A DNA stretch of 64,000 nucleotides, from contig NZ_CP051293.1 of the NCBI RefSeq assembly GCF_013170805.1, positions 868,001 to 932,000 on the forward strand. The letters are read 5' to 3'. Within the stretch, counting starts at the first letter, position 1. Every line of letters begins with the position of its first letter. The notes under the pieces were generated by a model. The model was given only the letters and a program-made list of their open reading frames with translations, ran no database searches and was not told the DNA's origin. Origin of the DNA: Mesorhizobium sp. NZP2077. Its GTDB lineage: Bacteria; Pseudomonadota; Alphaproteobacteria; Rhizobiales; Rhizobiaceae. Of this stretch, positions 56,847-64,000 are shown one piece after another. A program made the position numbers and the translations under genes.

Positions 56847-57272
56847 TCAGCGCTTGCGGGAGAACCAGAAGGCGTCCGGCATGCGCTTCATGCCGATGCG
56901 CTCGTAGAAGGCGGCGGCCTCCGGCATGGAGAGAAGGCTGATGGCGACCGACGGGCCGAGTTGCCGGCGCGCCTCGTTCATCAGGCCCTTGCCGATGCCA
57001 AGCCCTTGCGCTGATTGGGCAAGGGCGAGTTCCGAGATGTAGCAGATCCACGAAAAGTCGGTGATGGCCCTGATAACACCGATGAGCGGCTTGCCCTCGA
57101 TGTCGAGACGCGCGGTCAGCACCAGATCGGCGCCGGACAGCATCGCCTGCAGCCTGATGTCGTCCTCAATGGGCCTGACATCGCCGAGGCCGGATTCCAC
57201 CAGCACTTTGCGGAATTCGGCGGTGCCGAGCGCCGGTTCACTGTTGTAGAGGACGTGGGAGTTTTCAACCAT
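56847..57272 (-). CDS. GNAT-family N-acetyltransferase
   Basis: 141 residues from the ATG giving [20 protein letters not shown]. Acetyl-CoA loop in [20 protein letters not shown] (Q/RxxGxG/A type) and ending [20 protein letters not shown]. Acceptor unknown. Upstream start options exist in the same frame, but sequence before MVENSH does not look like the family. Confidence 0.85.
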   Translation of the reverse strand: MVENSHVLYNSEPALGTAEFRKVLVESGLGDVRPIEDDIRLQAMLSGADLVLTARLDIEGKPLIGVIRAITDFSWICYISELALAQSAQGLGIGKGLMNEARRQLGPSVAISLLSMPEAAAFYERIGMKRMPDAFWFSRKR

Positions 57273-57484
57273 GCTGGTCAGACTGCACCAGGGGGCAGCG
57301 AATTCGAAGCCGTTTTCGCCTCTTGTTTCTATGCATGTCGTTCTCCCGAAAACCGGGGCCACTTTTGGGCGACATGCATTGCCTCTTATGCCAGCGCGCA
57401 CAAACAGTTGCCTTTTATTTGCCCGCGGCTTTGTGTAAACCGGGCCTCAGCAAATCCCCCGAAACGAAAACACGGGCCAAAGTC

Positions 57485-58090
57485 ATGGAAAAATTCACCA
57501 AGCTCACCGGCGTCGCCGCTCCGATGCCGATCGTCAATGTCGACACCGACATGATCATCCCGAAGGATTATCTCAAGACGATCAAGCGCACCGGGCTCGG
57601 CACCGGCCTGTTCGCCGAAATGCGCTACAAGGACGACGGTTCGGAAAACCCGGATTTCGTGCTCAACAAGCCGGCTTACCGCAAGGCGCAGATCCTGGTC
57701 GCCGGCGACAATTTCGGCTGCGGCTCATCGCGCGAGCACGCACCGTGGGCGCTGCTCGATTTCGGCATACGCTGCATCATCTCTACCTCGTTCGCCGACA
57801 TCTTCTACAACAACTGCTTCAAGAACGGCGTGCTGCCGATCACCGTCAGCCCCGAGGATCTGGAGAAGCTGATGGATGACGCCTCGCGCGGCTCCAACGC
57901 CACTTTGTCGATCGACCTCGAAGCCAAGGAAATCCGCGGCCCCGATGGCGGCGTCGTCACCTTCGACCTCGACGATTTCAAGCGCCACTGCATGCTCAAC
58001 GGCCTCGACGACATCGGCCTGACCATGGAGAAGGCCGGCGCCATCGCCTCGTTCGAGAAGAAGAACGCCGAACAGCGCCCCTGGGCCTGA
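57485..58090 (+). CDS. leuD: 3-isopropylmalate dehydratase small subunit LeuD
   Basis: 201 residues from ATG at 57485. Small subunit of the isomerase that converts 2- to 3-isopropylmalate in leucine synthesis. Seen: [37 protein letters not shown] and [20 protein letters not shown]. The large-subunit gene leuC is not in the window; leuB lies 2 kb downstream. Confidence 0.97.
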   Translation: MEKFTKLTGVAAPMPIVNVDTDMIIPKDYLKTIKRTGLGTGLFAEMRYKDDGSENPDFVLNKPAYRKAQILVAGDNFGCGSSREHAPWALLDFGIRCIISTSFADIFYNNCFKNGVLPITVSPEDLEKLMDDASRGSNATLSIDLEAKEIRGPDGGVVTFDLDDFKRHCMLNGLDDIGLTMEKAGAIASFEKKNAEQRPWA

Positions 58091-58112
58091 GCGGCACGAT
58101 CCGAGATATAGG

Positions 58113-58132
58113 CCCGGCCCTTTCAGGCCGGG
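58113..58132 (+). terminator. Hairpin after leuD
   Basis: CCCGGCC-CTTTCA-GGCCGGG, a 7-bp GC stem starting 22 bases after the leuD stop, followed only by TT. Likely a terminator or stabilising stem. Confidence 0.55.
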
Positions 58133-58161
58133 TTGGCGACGACTGAATGGGAGGGACAGTC

Positions 58162-59097
58162 ATGGCACGTTCGCTTCTTGCCGGCGTTTGCGGACTGGCG
58201 CTGTTGCTGGTGCCCGCCGTGAGCGCCTTTGCCCAGACACAGACGCCTGCCGCAGCCCAGAAGCCGGCCGATCAGCCGGCGACCGACCAGGGGTCGTCGA
58301 ACACCAGCGACGCGGCGCCCTCCGACGACGACAAGCAGGCGCCGATCGCGTTCGAGGGCGGCCAATTGACCATCACGCAGCCGGAGCAGGATGGCGAGAA
58401 GGTGCTCGCCTATGACGGCAAGCAGCTGGCCAGCAACTACGATGTCTTCTTCGACAAGATCGTGAAGATCGGCGACGTCAACGTGGCGCTGGTCGACGTC
58501 GGCGACGGCGGCAATCAATGCGGCCCGGCCAAGGTCATCGTCTGGAAGCCGAAAGACGGCGAGATCAAGACCACGACGGTCGAACAGGACGAATGCGGCG
58601 CGCCGCCGGCGGCAATCTCGGACAGCGCCATCTATTTCGTGCCCTATCTGCTGCCCGGCGAGATAAAGGCGGCACTGCAATGGTCGCCGACAGAAGGCCT
58701 GACGACCTCCGGCAACCTCGCCTATACGCCGGAACCCGGCACCGACTGGAAGGATGTCGATCCGGCGAAGTATGAGAATATCATCGATGCCTTCCACAAC
58801 GAGGCTGTCTACACGGCGGCCAAGGCGCTGCTTGGCGACACCATGCCTGACATGGCCACCAGCCTGCTGGTCGGTGGTGGCACGGAAAAGACTGCGTCGG
58901 GTGCCTTCTACGCCAGCGGATGCGTGCCGCATGACTGCGGCGGAAATGACGGCTTCATGGCGGTCGACCCGGCCAAGCACAAACTCTATTTCTCGCGACG
59001 CGGCGACAACGGCGAGCCGGCGGCTTGGCCGGCGCTGAAAGACTGGCCGGACGATATCAAGAAGGCGCTGGACGACGCGCAGGGATCGGCGAACTAG
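58162..59097 (+). CDS. Secreted protein of unknown function
   Basis: 311 residues from ATG at 58162 (GGGAGGGAC upstream). Signal peptide MARSLLAGVCGLALLLVPAV ending near AFAQ, then a Gln/Pro/Ala/Asp-rich linker to about residue 60, and a globular part with four cysteines (NQCGPAKVIVW, QDECGAPPA, SGCVPHDCGGNDG) that could form two disulfides. The block VALVDVGDGGNQCGPAKVIV and the acidic GNDGFMAVDP suggest a lysozyme-inhibitor-like or metal-binding fold, but no family is certain. Confidence 0.75.
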   Translation: MARSLLAGVCGLALLLVPAVSAFAQTQTPAAAQKPADQPATDQGSSNTSDAAPSDDDKQAPIAFEGGQLTITQPEQDGEKVLAYDGKQLASNYDVFFDKIVKIGDVNVALVDVGDGGNQCGPAKVIVWKPKDGEIKTTTVEQDECGAPPAAISDSAIYFVPYLLPGEIKAALQWSPTEGLTTSGNLAYTPEPGTDWKDVDPAKYENIIDAFHNEAVYTAAKALLGDTMPDMATSLLVGGGTEKTASGAFYASGCVPHDCGGNDGFMAVDPAKHKLYFSRRGDNGEPAAWPALKDWPDDIKKALDDAQGSAN

Positions 59098-59209
59098 GGT
59101 TCTCCACGGTCCGCGTGCGCCGCGTCGTGACAACGGTCCGCCCTGCTTGGCCCACGACCGGCGGTGTCTCGCCTGCTAAATGCAGGCTGACAAACCCCGC
59201 GAGGACCCC

Positions 59210-59593
59210 ATGCGCAAACTCATCTCCACCGGCTCGCCCTTCGAAAAGACAGCCGGCTATTCGCGCGCCGTGGTGCAGGGCGACTGGTGTTTCGTCTCGG
59301 GGACGACCGGCTATGACTATGCGACGATGACGATGCCGGAGACGGTCGAGGCGCAGACGCGCAATTGCCTGGCGACGATCGGCAAGGCGCTGGCTGACGG
59401 TGGGTTCGACATGGCTGATGTGGTGCGGGCGCATTATTACATCACCGACCAGGCCTTCGTGGATGTGGTCTTCCCGATCCTCGGCGAGACGTTCGGCGAC
59501 ATCAGGCCGGCGGCGACGATGATCGTCTGCCAGCTCAACAAGCCGGAAATGAAGATCGAGATCGAAGTCACGGCGCTGCGGCGGACGGCCTGA
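59210..59593 (+). CDS. RidA-family protein
   Basis: 127 residues from ATG at 59210. FEKTAGYSRAVVQGDWCFVS followed by GTTGYDYATMTMP and RPAATMIVCQLNKPEMKIEI; the usual substrate Arg near the C-terminus is replaced in part, as in the Rid4-7 subgroups. Deaminase role less certain than for the RidA at 26594. Four bases before the glyoxalase gene. Confidence 0.88.
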   Translation: MRKLISTGSPFEKTAGYSRAVVQGDWCFVSGTTGYDYATMTMPETVEAQTRNCLATIGKALADGGFDMADVVRAHYYITDQAFVDVVFPILGETFGDIRPAATMIVCQLNKPEMKIEIEVTALRRTA

Positions 59594-59597
59594 GCGG

Positions 59598-59948
59598 ATG
59601 AAGGTCAAACGCATCATCGCCAATATAGGCACGCACGACATCACGGCTGCGAAGCGCTTCTACCAGGACGTGCTTGGCCTTGATTTGCTCATGGATCACG
59701 GCTGGATCGCCACGTATGGCTCGCACGAAACAATGGACGTGCAGATCAGCTTTGCCGAGCAAGGCGGATCGGGCACGCCGGTGCCGGATCTGTCGATCGA
59801 GGTCGACGATGTCGAGGCGGCACTCGAAGGCATGAAGGCGGCCGGCTTCGCCATCGAATACGGACCGGCCGACGAACCCTGGGGCGTGCGGCGCTTCTAC
59901 GTGCGCGATCCCCTGGGCCGGCTGGTCAACATTCTCTCGCATCGGTGA
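59598..59948 (+). CDS. Glyoxalase/bleomycin-resistance (VOC) family protein
   Basis: 116 residues. betaalphabetabetabeta repeats: IANIGTHDITAAKRFYQDVL then GLDLLMDHGWIATYG and VRDPLGRLVNILSHR. Metal-dependent VOC proteins act on many small molecules; substrate unknown. Probably co-transcribed with the RidA gene. Confidence 0.9.
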   Translation: MKVKRIIANIGTHDITAAKRFYQDVLGLDLLMDHGWIATYGSHETMDVQISFAEQGGSGTPVPDLSIEVDDVEAALEGMKAAGFAIEYGPADEPWGVRRFYVRDPLGRLVNILSHR

Positions 59949-60086
59949 TGGCGCTTCTCAAGCGCAGGCTTGCGCGCAGGCCGGTTGGCGGTTAGCAAGG
60001 CCGCGGTCGCACAGCGCCGCGCGCCTCGTGGCGCGCAAAGGACGCTGTGCAAAATCGAAACGCATTCTTTCTGGGACGGTTTCTCC

Positions 60087-61190
60087 ATGGCAACGAAGCA
60101 TCTTTTCCTGCTCCCCGGCGACGGCATCGGCCCCGAGGCCATGGCCGAGGTCAAGAAACTGATCGCGGCCATGAACGACAAGCTCGGCAGCGGCTTCGTC
60201 ACCGATGAGGGCCTGGTCGGCGGCTGCGCTTACGATGCGCATGGGGCAGCGATCTCCGATGCCGACATGGCAAAGGCGATGGCGGCCGACGCGGTGCTGT
60301 TCGGCGCGGTCGGCGGGCCGAAATGGGATGCGGTGCCTTACGAGGTGCGCCCGGAGGCCGGCCTGCTGCGCCTGCGCAAGGACATGGAGCTGTTCGCCAA
60401 TCTGCGCCCGGCGATCTGCTACCCGGCGCTGGCCGCATCCTCCTCGCTCAAGCAGGAAGTGGTCGAAGGCCTCGATATCCTCATCGTGCGCGAGCTGACC
60501 GGCGGCGTCTACTTCGGCGAACCCAAGCAGATCATCGATCTCGGCAATGGCCAGAAGCGCGGCATCGACACCCAGGTCTACGATACGTTCGAGATCGAGC
60601 GCATTTCGGGCGTCGCCTTCGAATTGGCGCGCACCCGCAAGAACCACGTCACCTCGATGGAAAAGCGCAACGTCATGAAGTCGGGCGTGCTGTGGAACGA
60701 GGTCGTCACCCAGACCCACAAGGCGCGCTATTCCGACGTCAAGCTCGACCATATGCTGGCCGATGCCGGCGGCATGCAGCTGGTGCGCTGGCCCAAGCAG
60801 TTCGACGTCATCGTCACCGACAATCTGTTCGGCGACATGCTGTCCGACATCGCCGCCATGCTGACCGGCTCGATCGGCATGCTGCCGTCGGCCTCGCTCG
60901 GCGCGCCTGACGCCAAGACCAAGAAGCGCAAGGCGCTGTACGAGCCGGTGCACGGCTCGGCGCCCGACATTGCCGGCAAGGGCATCGCCAACCCGATCGC
61001 CATGATCGCCTCCTTCGCCATGTGCCTGCGCTATTCCTTCGGCATGGTCGATGAAGCCGACAAGCTCGAAGGCGCCATCGCCGCCGTGCTCGATCAGGGC
61101 CTGCGCACCAAGGATATCTTGTCCGCCGGCATGACCGAGGTCGGCACGGTTGCGATGGGCGACGCGATCATCGCCAAGTTCCTGGGATAA
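60087..61190 (+). CDS. leuB: 3-isopropylmalate dehydrogenase LeuB
   Basis: 367 residues from ATG at 60087. NAD-dependent oxidation and decarboxylation of 3-isopropylmalate. Seen: [51 protein letters not shown], the metal-binding [20 protein letters not shown], and [20 protein letters not shown]. Belongs to the same leucine pathway as leuD. Confidence 0.97.
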   Translation: MATKHLFLLPGDGIGPEAMAEVKKLIAAMNDKLGSGFVTDEGLVGGCAYDAHGAAISDADMAKAMAADAVLFGAVGGPKWDAVPYEVRPEAGLLRLRKDMELFANLRPAICYPALAASSSLKQEVVEGLDILIVRELTGGVYFGEPKQIIDLGNGQKRGIDTQVYDTFEIERISGVAFELARTRKNHVTSMEKRNVMKSGVLWNEVVTQTHKARYSDVKLDHMLADAGGMQLVRWPKQFDVIVTDNLFGDMLSDIAAMLTGSIGMLPSASLGAPDAKTKKRKALYEPVHGSAPDIAGKGIANPIAMIASFAMCLRYSFGMVDEADKLEGAIAAVLDQGLRTKDILSAGMTEVGTVAMGDAIIAKFLG

Positions 61191-61207
61191 TTCCGGGGCG
61201 GACCCAC

Positions 61208-61663
61208 TCAGCGTATCTCGCCGGCCAGCTGGCGCAGCAAGCCAACGAGTTGCGCTTCGTCCACCGGCTCGAAGAAGGCCGCGTCGGCGGCCTCGACGGC
61301 GACTATGGCGCGCTGCGCTGCGGCCGTCCCTGTCGGCGTGATGCGGATCACCTTGGCGCGGGAATCCCTGGGGTCGACCTCCCGCGCAATCAATCCTTTT
61401 GCCTCCAGCCGGGCAACGACATCCGACGTCATCTTCACCTCGGTACCGGCCTGGGCGGCGAGCTGCACCTGATTGGGCGGCTCGCCATTGCGGCCGAGCC
61501 ACATCGCCGAGGCAAGCAGCACGAACTGGACGTGGGTCAGGTCGAGTGGGGCCAATGCCGCCGTCATGACGCGCTGCCAGCGCATGGTGGTTCGCCAGAG
61601 CAACAAGCCGGGGCTCTCCGATGGTCCGCTGAAGCGTGTGTTCAAATCCTGCCCATCAGCCAC
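61208..61663 (-). CDS. MarR-family transcriptional regulator
   Basis: 151 residues. Winged helix with HVQFVLLASAMWLGRNGEPP then VQLAAQAGTEVKMTSDVVAR LEAKGLIAREVDPRDSRAKV in order, and a dimerisation C-terminus. Second gene after the SRPBCC gene, overlapping it by eight bases. Ligand unknown. The doubled palindrome at 62124 fits a MarR operator. Confidence 0.9.
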   Translation of the reverse strand: MADGQDLNTRFSGPSESPGLLLWRTTMRWQRVMTAALAPLDLTHVQFVLLASAMWLGRNGEPPNQVQLAAQAGTEVKMTSDVVARLEAKGLIAREVDPRDSRAKVIRITPTGTAAAQRAIVAVEAADAAFFEPVDEAQLVGLLRQLAGEIR

Positions 61664-62084
61664 GGCTTGCCAGCTCCTCTGCCTGCTCGAACAATTTAGC
61701 CATCGAGGTGTCGAAATCGCCGCTGATCTGCGGCCCGAGTTCCGGTCCGACCTCGGCGGCCGAAGGGCCTGATATTTCGAGCCGATGGGTCACCTGCGTG
61801 CCGCCTTCGACCGACACCAGCGTATGCCGAAACAGCAGCCTGGTGTCACCGAACGAGGTCTCGTCGGCATAGGTGACGTTCTCGACGAGATCGACGATAA
61901 CAGATTCAAACGTGTCCTGACCGACCGGCGTCACCGAGACACGGGTGCCCTTCGCGAACGGGCCGTGCAGCACGAAGGTGTCGGAGCCCTCATAGGTCAG
62001 GCGGCCTTCATGCAGCGCCTTCAGCGCGTTCCAGACGGCTGCTGCGGGAAGGGAGGAAATTGCGGTGTACTCGTTGCTCCACAT
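61656..62084 (-). CDS. SRPBCC-domain protein
   Basis: 142 residues from the ATG giving MWSNEYTAISSLPAAAVWNA with GGAG eight bases upstream; ATG at 62102 is an alternative. Hydrophobic-ligand helix-grip fold: VWNALKALHEGRLTYEG, LFRHTLVSVEGGTQVTHRLE, and C-terminal DFDTSMAKLFEQAEELASRG. First gene of a two-gene operon with MarR. Ligand unknown; the protein might bind or modify the MarR effector (inference). Confidence 0.85.
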   Translation of the reverse strand: MWSNEYTAISSLPAAAVWNALKALHEGRLTYEGSDTFVLHGPFAKGTRVSVTPVGQDTFESVIVDLVENVTYADETSFGDTRLLFRHTLVSVEGGTQVTHRLEISGPSAAEVGPELGPQISGDFDTSMAKLFEQAEELASRG

Positions 62085-62123
62085 TGTCTTGGCTCCGTTC
62101 ATCCTGGCCGACCGATTATTCGA

Positions 62124-62150
62124 TCTGTGCACAGACTATCTGTGCACAGA
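62124..62150. promoter_or_regulatory. Tandem palindromes TCTGTGCACAGA (two copies), candidate MarR operator
   Basis: Two identical 12-bp perfect palindromes at 62124-62135 and 62139-62150, 15 bases centre to centre, about 40 bases upstream of the SRPBCC start. MarR dimers bind such sites, and two dimers on one face are plausible. Binding by the neighbouring MarR is inference. Confidence 0.65.
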
Positions 62151-62280
62151 TAATATTGCAAGAGGAATCTTCTGCCGCGATGCCCCTGCCTGAACGGTGG
62201 CTCTTGAGTGGGACTTAACCTCTCCCTGCTCGTATGCAGCTTCGAGCGGGAAAGATTTCTTGTTTTCTCGGGACTGGTCT

Positions 62281-62938
62281 CTAGGTCCTGACCCCTGCCG
62301 GCACCGGCCCCCAGGGGTTTTCGCCCACCTGAGACTGCACAAGCCCCAAGACCAGCATGGCCACCCCGCCGACGGCTGGGATGAAGCAGGGCAAGACAAA
62401 CCAGCCGCTCAGGCCGACATCGTGCAAACGCCGCACAACGAGTGCGATCCACGACAGGCCGGCTGCAAATGTGAAGATAAGAGCGGGTATCAACCCTATC
62501 GTGCTCTGGCCCGCGTTGATGCCGAAGCCATTGATAGCGATTGACGAGTATCCCGAAGCCGAGAAGCACTAGCTGCACCAGGATAAAGCACAGGCAAAAG
62601 GCCCAGAATTCCTTGCGGCGAGCGCGTCCGTTGAAATTATAATAATTCACGGTCACCGTTTGCAGGAAGTAGGCCCACAGTCCTGTAGACCCGGCAGGCC
62701 GATTTTCGGCAAGCTGGCCAGGCCGTGATGGTTGACCGCTGCTTGACGACGGCGTGGTTGAGGCGGCGACGATATTGTGGGCCGCGCCATCATCCGGCTG
62801 GAATTCGACGAGGGTTCCCCTTGCGGGGGCGATGTCAGGGCTTAGGTCGTTACGCGTAAAGATATAGCGCTTGCCGTCGACGCCATTGATGTAACCGAAA
62901 TCCTGCTCCTGGTCATAGTGATAAACCGCGCCGCGCAT
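62281..62938 (-). pseudogene. CSD-DUF805 fusion, frameshifted copy
   Basis: The N-terminal part (MRGAVYHYDQEQDFGYINGV, a cold-shock/CSD-like domain with KRYIFTRNDL) is in one frame through the first DUF805 helix NFNGRARRKEFWAFCLCFIL. The second half (LIFTFAAGLSWIALVVRRLH to GPVPAGVRT) lies in another frame, joining near 62540-62545; removing one base would restore a 218-residue protein. Tandem paralogue of the intact gene at 63008. Stop TAG at 62281. Confidence 0.75.
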
Positions 62939-63007
62939 GCTTCCCCCTTACAATGCGATGCGCAAATGCTACCCAGAGTTGTTCACAATTGCAATATGCA
63001 CGCCAGG

Positions 63008-63715
63008 CTAAATGATGAGGCCCGCCGGCACCGGCCCCCACTGGTTTTCGCGTCCCTGTGTCGGGATCAGCGCGAAGACCAGGATGATCAGGCTGCCGAA
63101 GGTGGGGATCAGGATGAGCAGGCAGAGCCAGCCGGTCAGGCCGAGGTCGTGCAGGCGGCGCACGATCATGCCGAGATTGGGCAGGAAGGTGGCCAGCAGG
63201 AAAAGGCCGAAAAGCCCGACCGTCATCGCCGGCACCTCGGCGTTGTCGAAATTGCCCATCTCGACATCGGCGAAAACGCCGACGCCCATGATCATCAGCA
63301 ACGCAATCGTCCAGAACAGGCAATAGCCCCAATATTCCTTGCGCCGGGCGCGGCCGGCGAAGTTGAAGTAGTTTTGGGTCACCCCGCGCCAGAAATAACC
63401 CCAGAGATCGGTGGGCTCGGCTGGTTCGGAAGACCGGCCGAAAGGCTGCGCCTGCGCTGCACTGGCTGCGGGAACGGCTTGAGCCGGTGCGGCGCTTATG
63501 CTGGACTCGGCGGCCGGGCTTGCTGTCTGTGAGGCAATCGAGAAAACGTCACGCGCCTGGCCGCCGCCGGCCTGGAACTCGACTGCCGCTCCCTTGGGCA
63601 TCGCGGCTTGCCGGCGGAGGTTCTCGCGGGTGAACGTGTAGCGGTTGCCGTCGGCTCCGGTGATGAAGCCGAAGCCCTGATCCTCGTCATAGTGGAGCAC
63701 TTCGCCGCGCATCAC
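63008..63715 (-). CDS. Cold-shock-like domain fused to DUF805 membrane domain
   Basis: 235 residues. N-terminal about 65 residues: MMRGEVLHYDEDQGFGFITG then ADGNRYTFTRENLRR, like a CSD RNA/DNA-binding domain, then an Ala/Ser/Gln linker, then DUF805 with NFAGRARRKEYWGYCLFWTI, four hydrophobic helices and RRLHDLGLTGWLCLLILIPT, ending NQWGPVPAGLI. CSD-DUF805 fusions occur in alphaproteobacteria; function unknown. Intact twin of the upstream damaged copy. Confidence 0.85.
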   Translation of the reverse strand: MMRGEVLHYDEDQGFGFITGADGNRYTFTRENLRRQAAMPKGAAVEFQAGGGQARDVFSIASQTASPAAESSISAAPAQAVPAASAAQAQPFGRSSEPAEPTDLWGYFWRGVTQNYFNFAGRARRKEYWGYCLFWTIALLMIMGVGVFADVEMGNFDNAEVPAMTVGLFGLFLLATFLPNLGMIVRRLHDLGLTGWLCLLILIPTFGSLIILVFALIPTQGRENQWGPVPAGLII

Positions 63716-63813
63716 CCACCCCCTTTTGTCGCCACGTCGCTGCCAAGGTGTGACACAAGGCCAAGCCAGCGGGCAAGCCCGTGCGACATGGGCCGTGCGA
63801 CATGGCTACCATA

Positions 63814-63996
63814 TCAGCGGCAAATCAAGCATAAGGCTTCACGTGCAGCCTCGTCGCCAAAGCGGACCATGACAGTCGAGCATTCTGAAGCCAGCGCCGC
63901 GACCGAGGGTATAAAACCTCCGAGGCTGACTCCTACATTGGCCATCGATGCCACCGGGCTGATGCTCTGGCCGCCCGGCAAGGGCCTGGCGGGCAT
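63814..63996 (-). CDS. Unassigned reading frame at the right edge
   Basis: The minus strand is open through the window edge, with product segment MANVGVSLGGFIPSVAALAS and ECSTVMVRFGDEAAREALCL at its end. The frame may be the 3' end of a gene starting beyond 64000 or a spurious frame. No family recognised. Confidence 0.25.
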   Translation of the reverse strand: MPARPLPGGQSISPVASMANVGVSLGGFIPSVAALASECSTVMVRFGDEAAREALCLICR

Positions 63997-64000
63997 TCCG

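Overview
The window looks like chromosomal DNA of a high-GC alphaproteobacterium of the Rhizobiales, most like Mesorhizobium. The main reasons are the mnmE-mnmG-rsmG-parA-parB order with parS sites, the imuA-imuB-dnaE2 mutagenesis cassette under a GAAC-N7-GAAC LexA box, a bkd branched-chain keto-acid dehydrogenase operon, and rhizobial families such as DUF1344. Taxonomy is inferred from gene content only. Neither a DnaA-box cluster nor hemE was seen, so the replication origin is probably near but outside the window.

Layout. 1-8.7 kb: end of a YyaL-type gene, tRNA-modification genes (mnmE, mnmG), rsmG, the partition genes parA and parB with five parS sites, and holA. 9.1-14.3 kb: complete bkd operon (E1 alpha, E1 beta, E2, E3). 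14.4-16.1 kb: saccharopine-dehydrogenase-like gene divergent from an Lrp regulator. 16.2-24.7 kb: envelope region with a 49-residue membrane peptide, a GT39-type glycosyltransferase, a dolichol-phosphate-mannose-synthase/GtrA fusion, a PAP2 phosphatase, a two-component system, DUF347 and DUF1344 genes, a small secreted protein and an isoprenylcysteine-methyltransferase-like protein. Three 16-bp boxes of the form CTTAC-N6-GTAAG (one with a single mismatch) lie in the promoter regions of this block. 24.8-32.4 kb: metabolic genes, including a frameshifted C39-like peptidase, RidA plus amidohydrolase, an acetyltransferase, a flavin monooxygenase, an amidase remnant and an M24 peptidase.

32.5-37.4 kb is a small accessory island ending at tRNA-Gly(GCC): AlpA and XRE regulators, unknown and broken ORFs, and a complete IS21-family element (istA, istB) joined to a truncated gene. 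37.6-46.4 kb: prolyl-tRNA editing protein, CnoX-like thioredoxin, LON-domain protein, Trm112-like protein, then the SOS mutasome imuA-imuB-dnaE2. 46.4-54.4 kb: LysE exporter, metallopeptidase, DUF1737, CitE-like lyase, and a second signalling operon (55-residue peptide, DUF4173 membrane protein, response regulator, histidine kinase) followed by an amino-acid-oxidase-like gene.

54.5-64 kb: DUF72, an ArsR-SRPBCC-SRPBCC operon with one frameshifted member, GNAT, leuD, a secreted unknown, RidA, glyoxalase, leuB, a MarR-SRPBCC operon under a doubled palindrome, and two tandem CSD-DUF805 fusion genes of which one is frameshifted. Three families of palindromic intergenic repeats punctuate the window, usually at gene 3' ends, and in at least two cases supply the stop codon. 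Three genes carry apparent one-base frameshifts, two of them in homopolymer runs, so sequence quality should be considered before calling them true pseudogenes.
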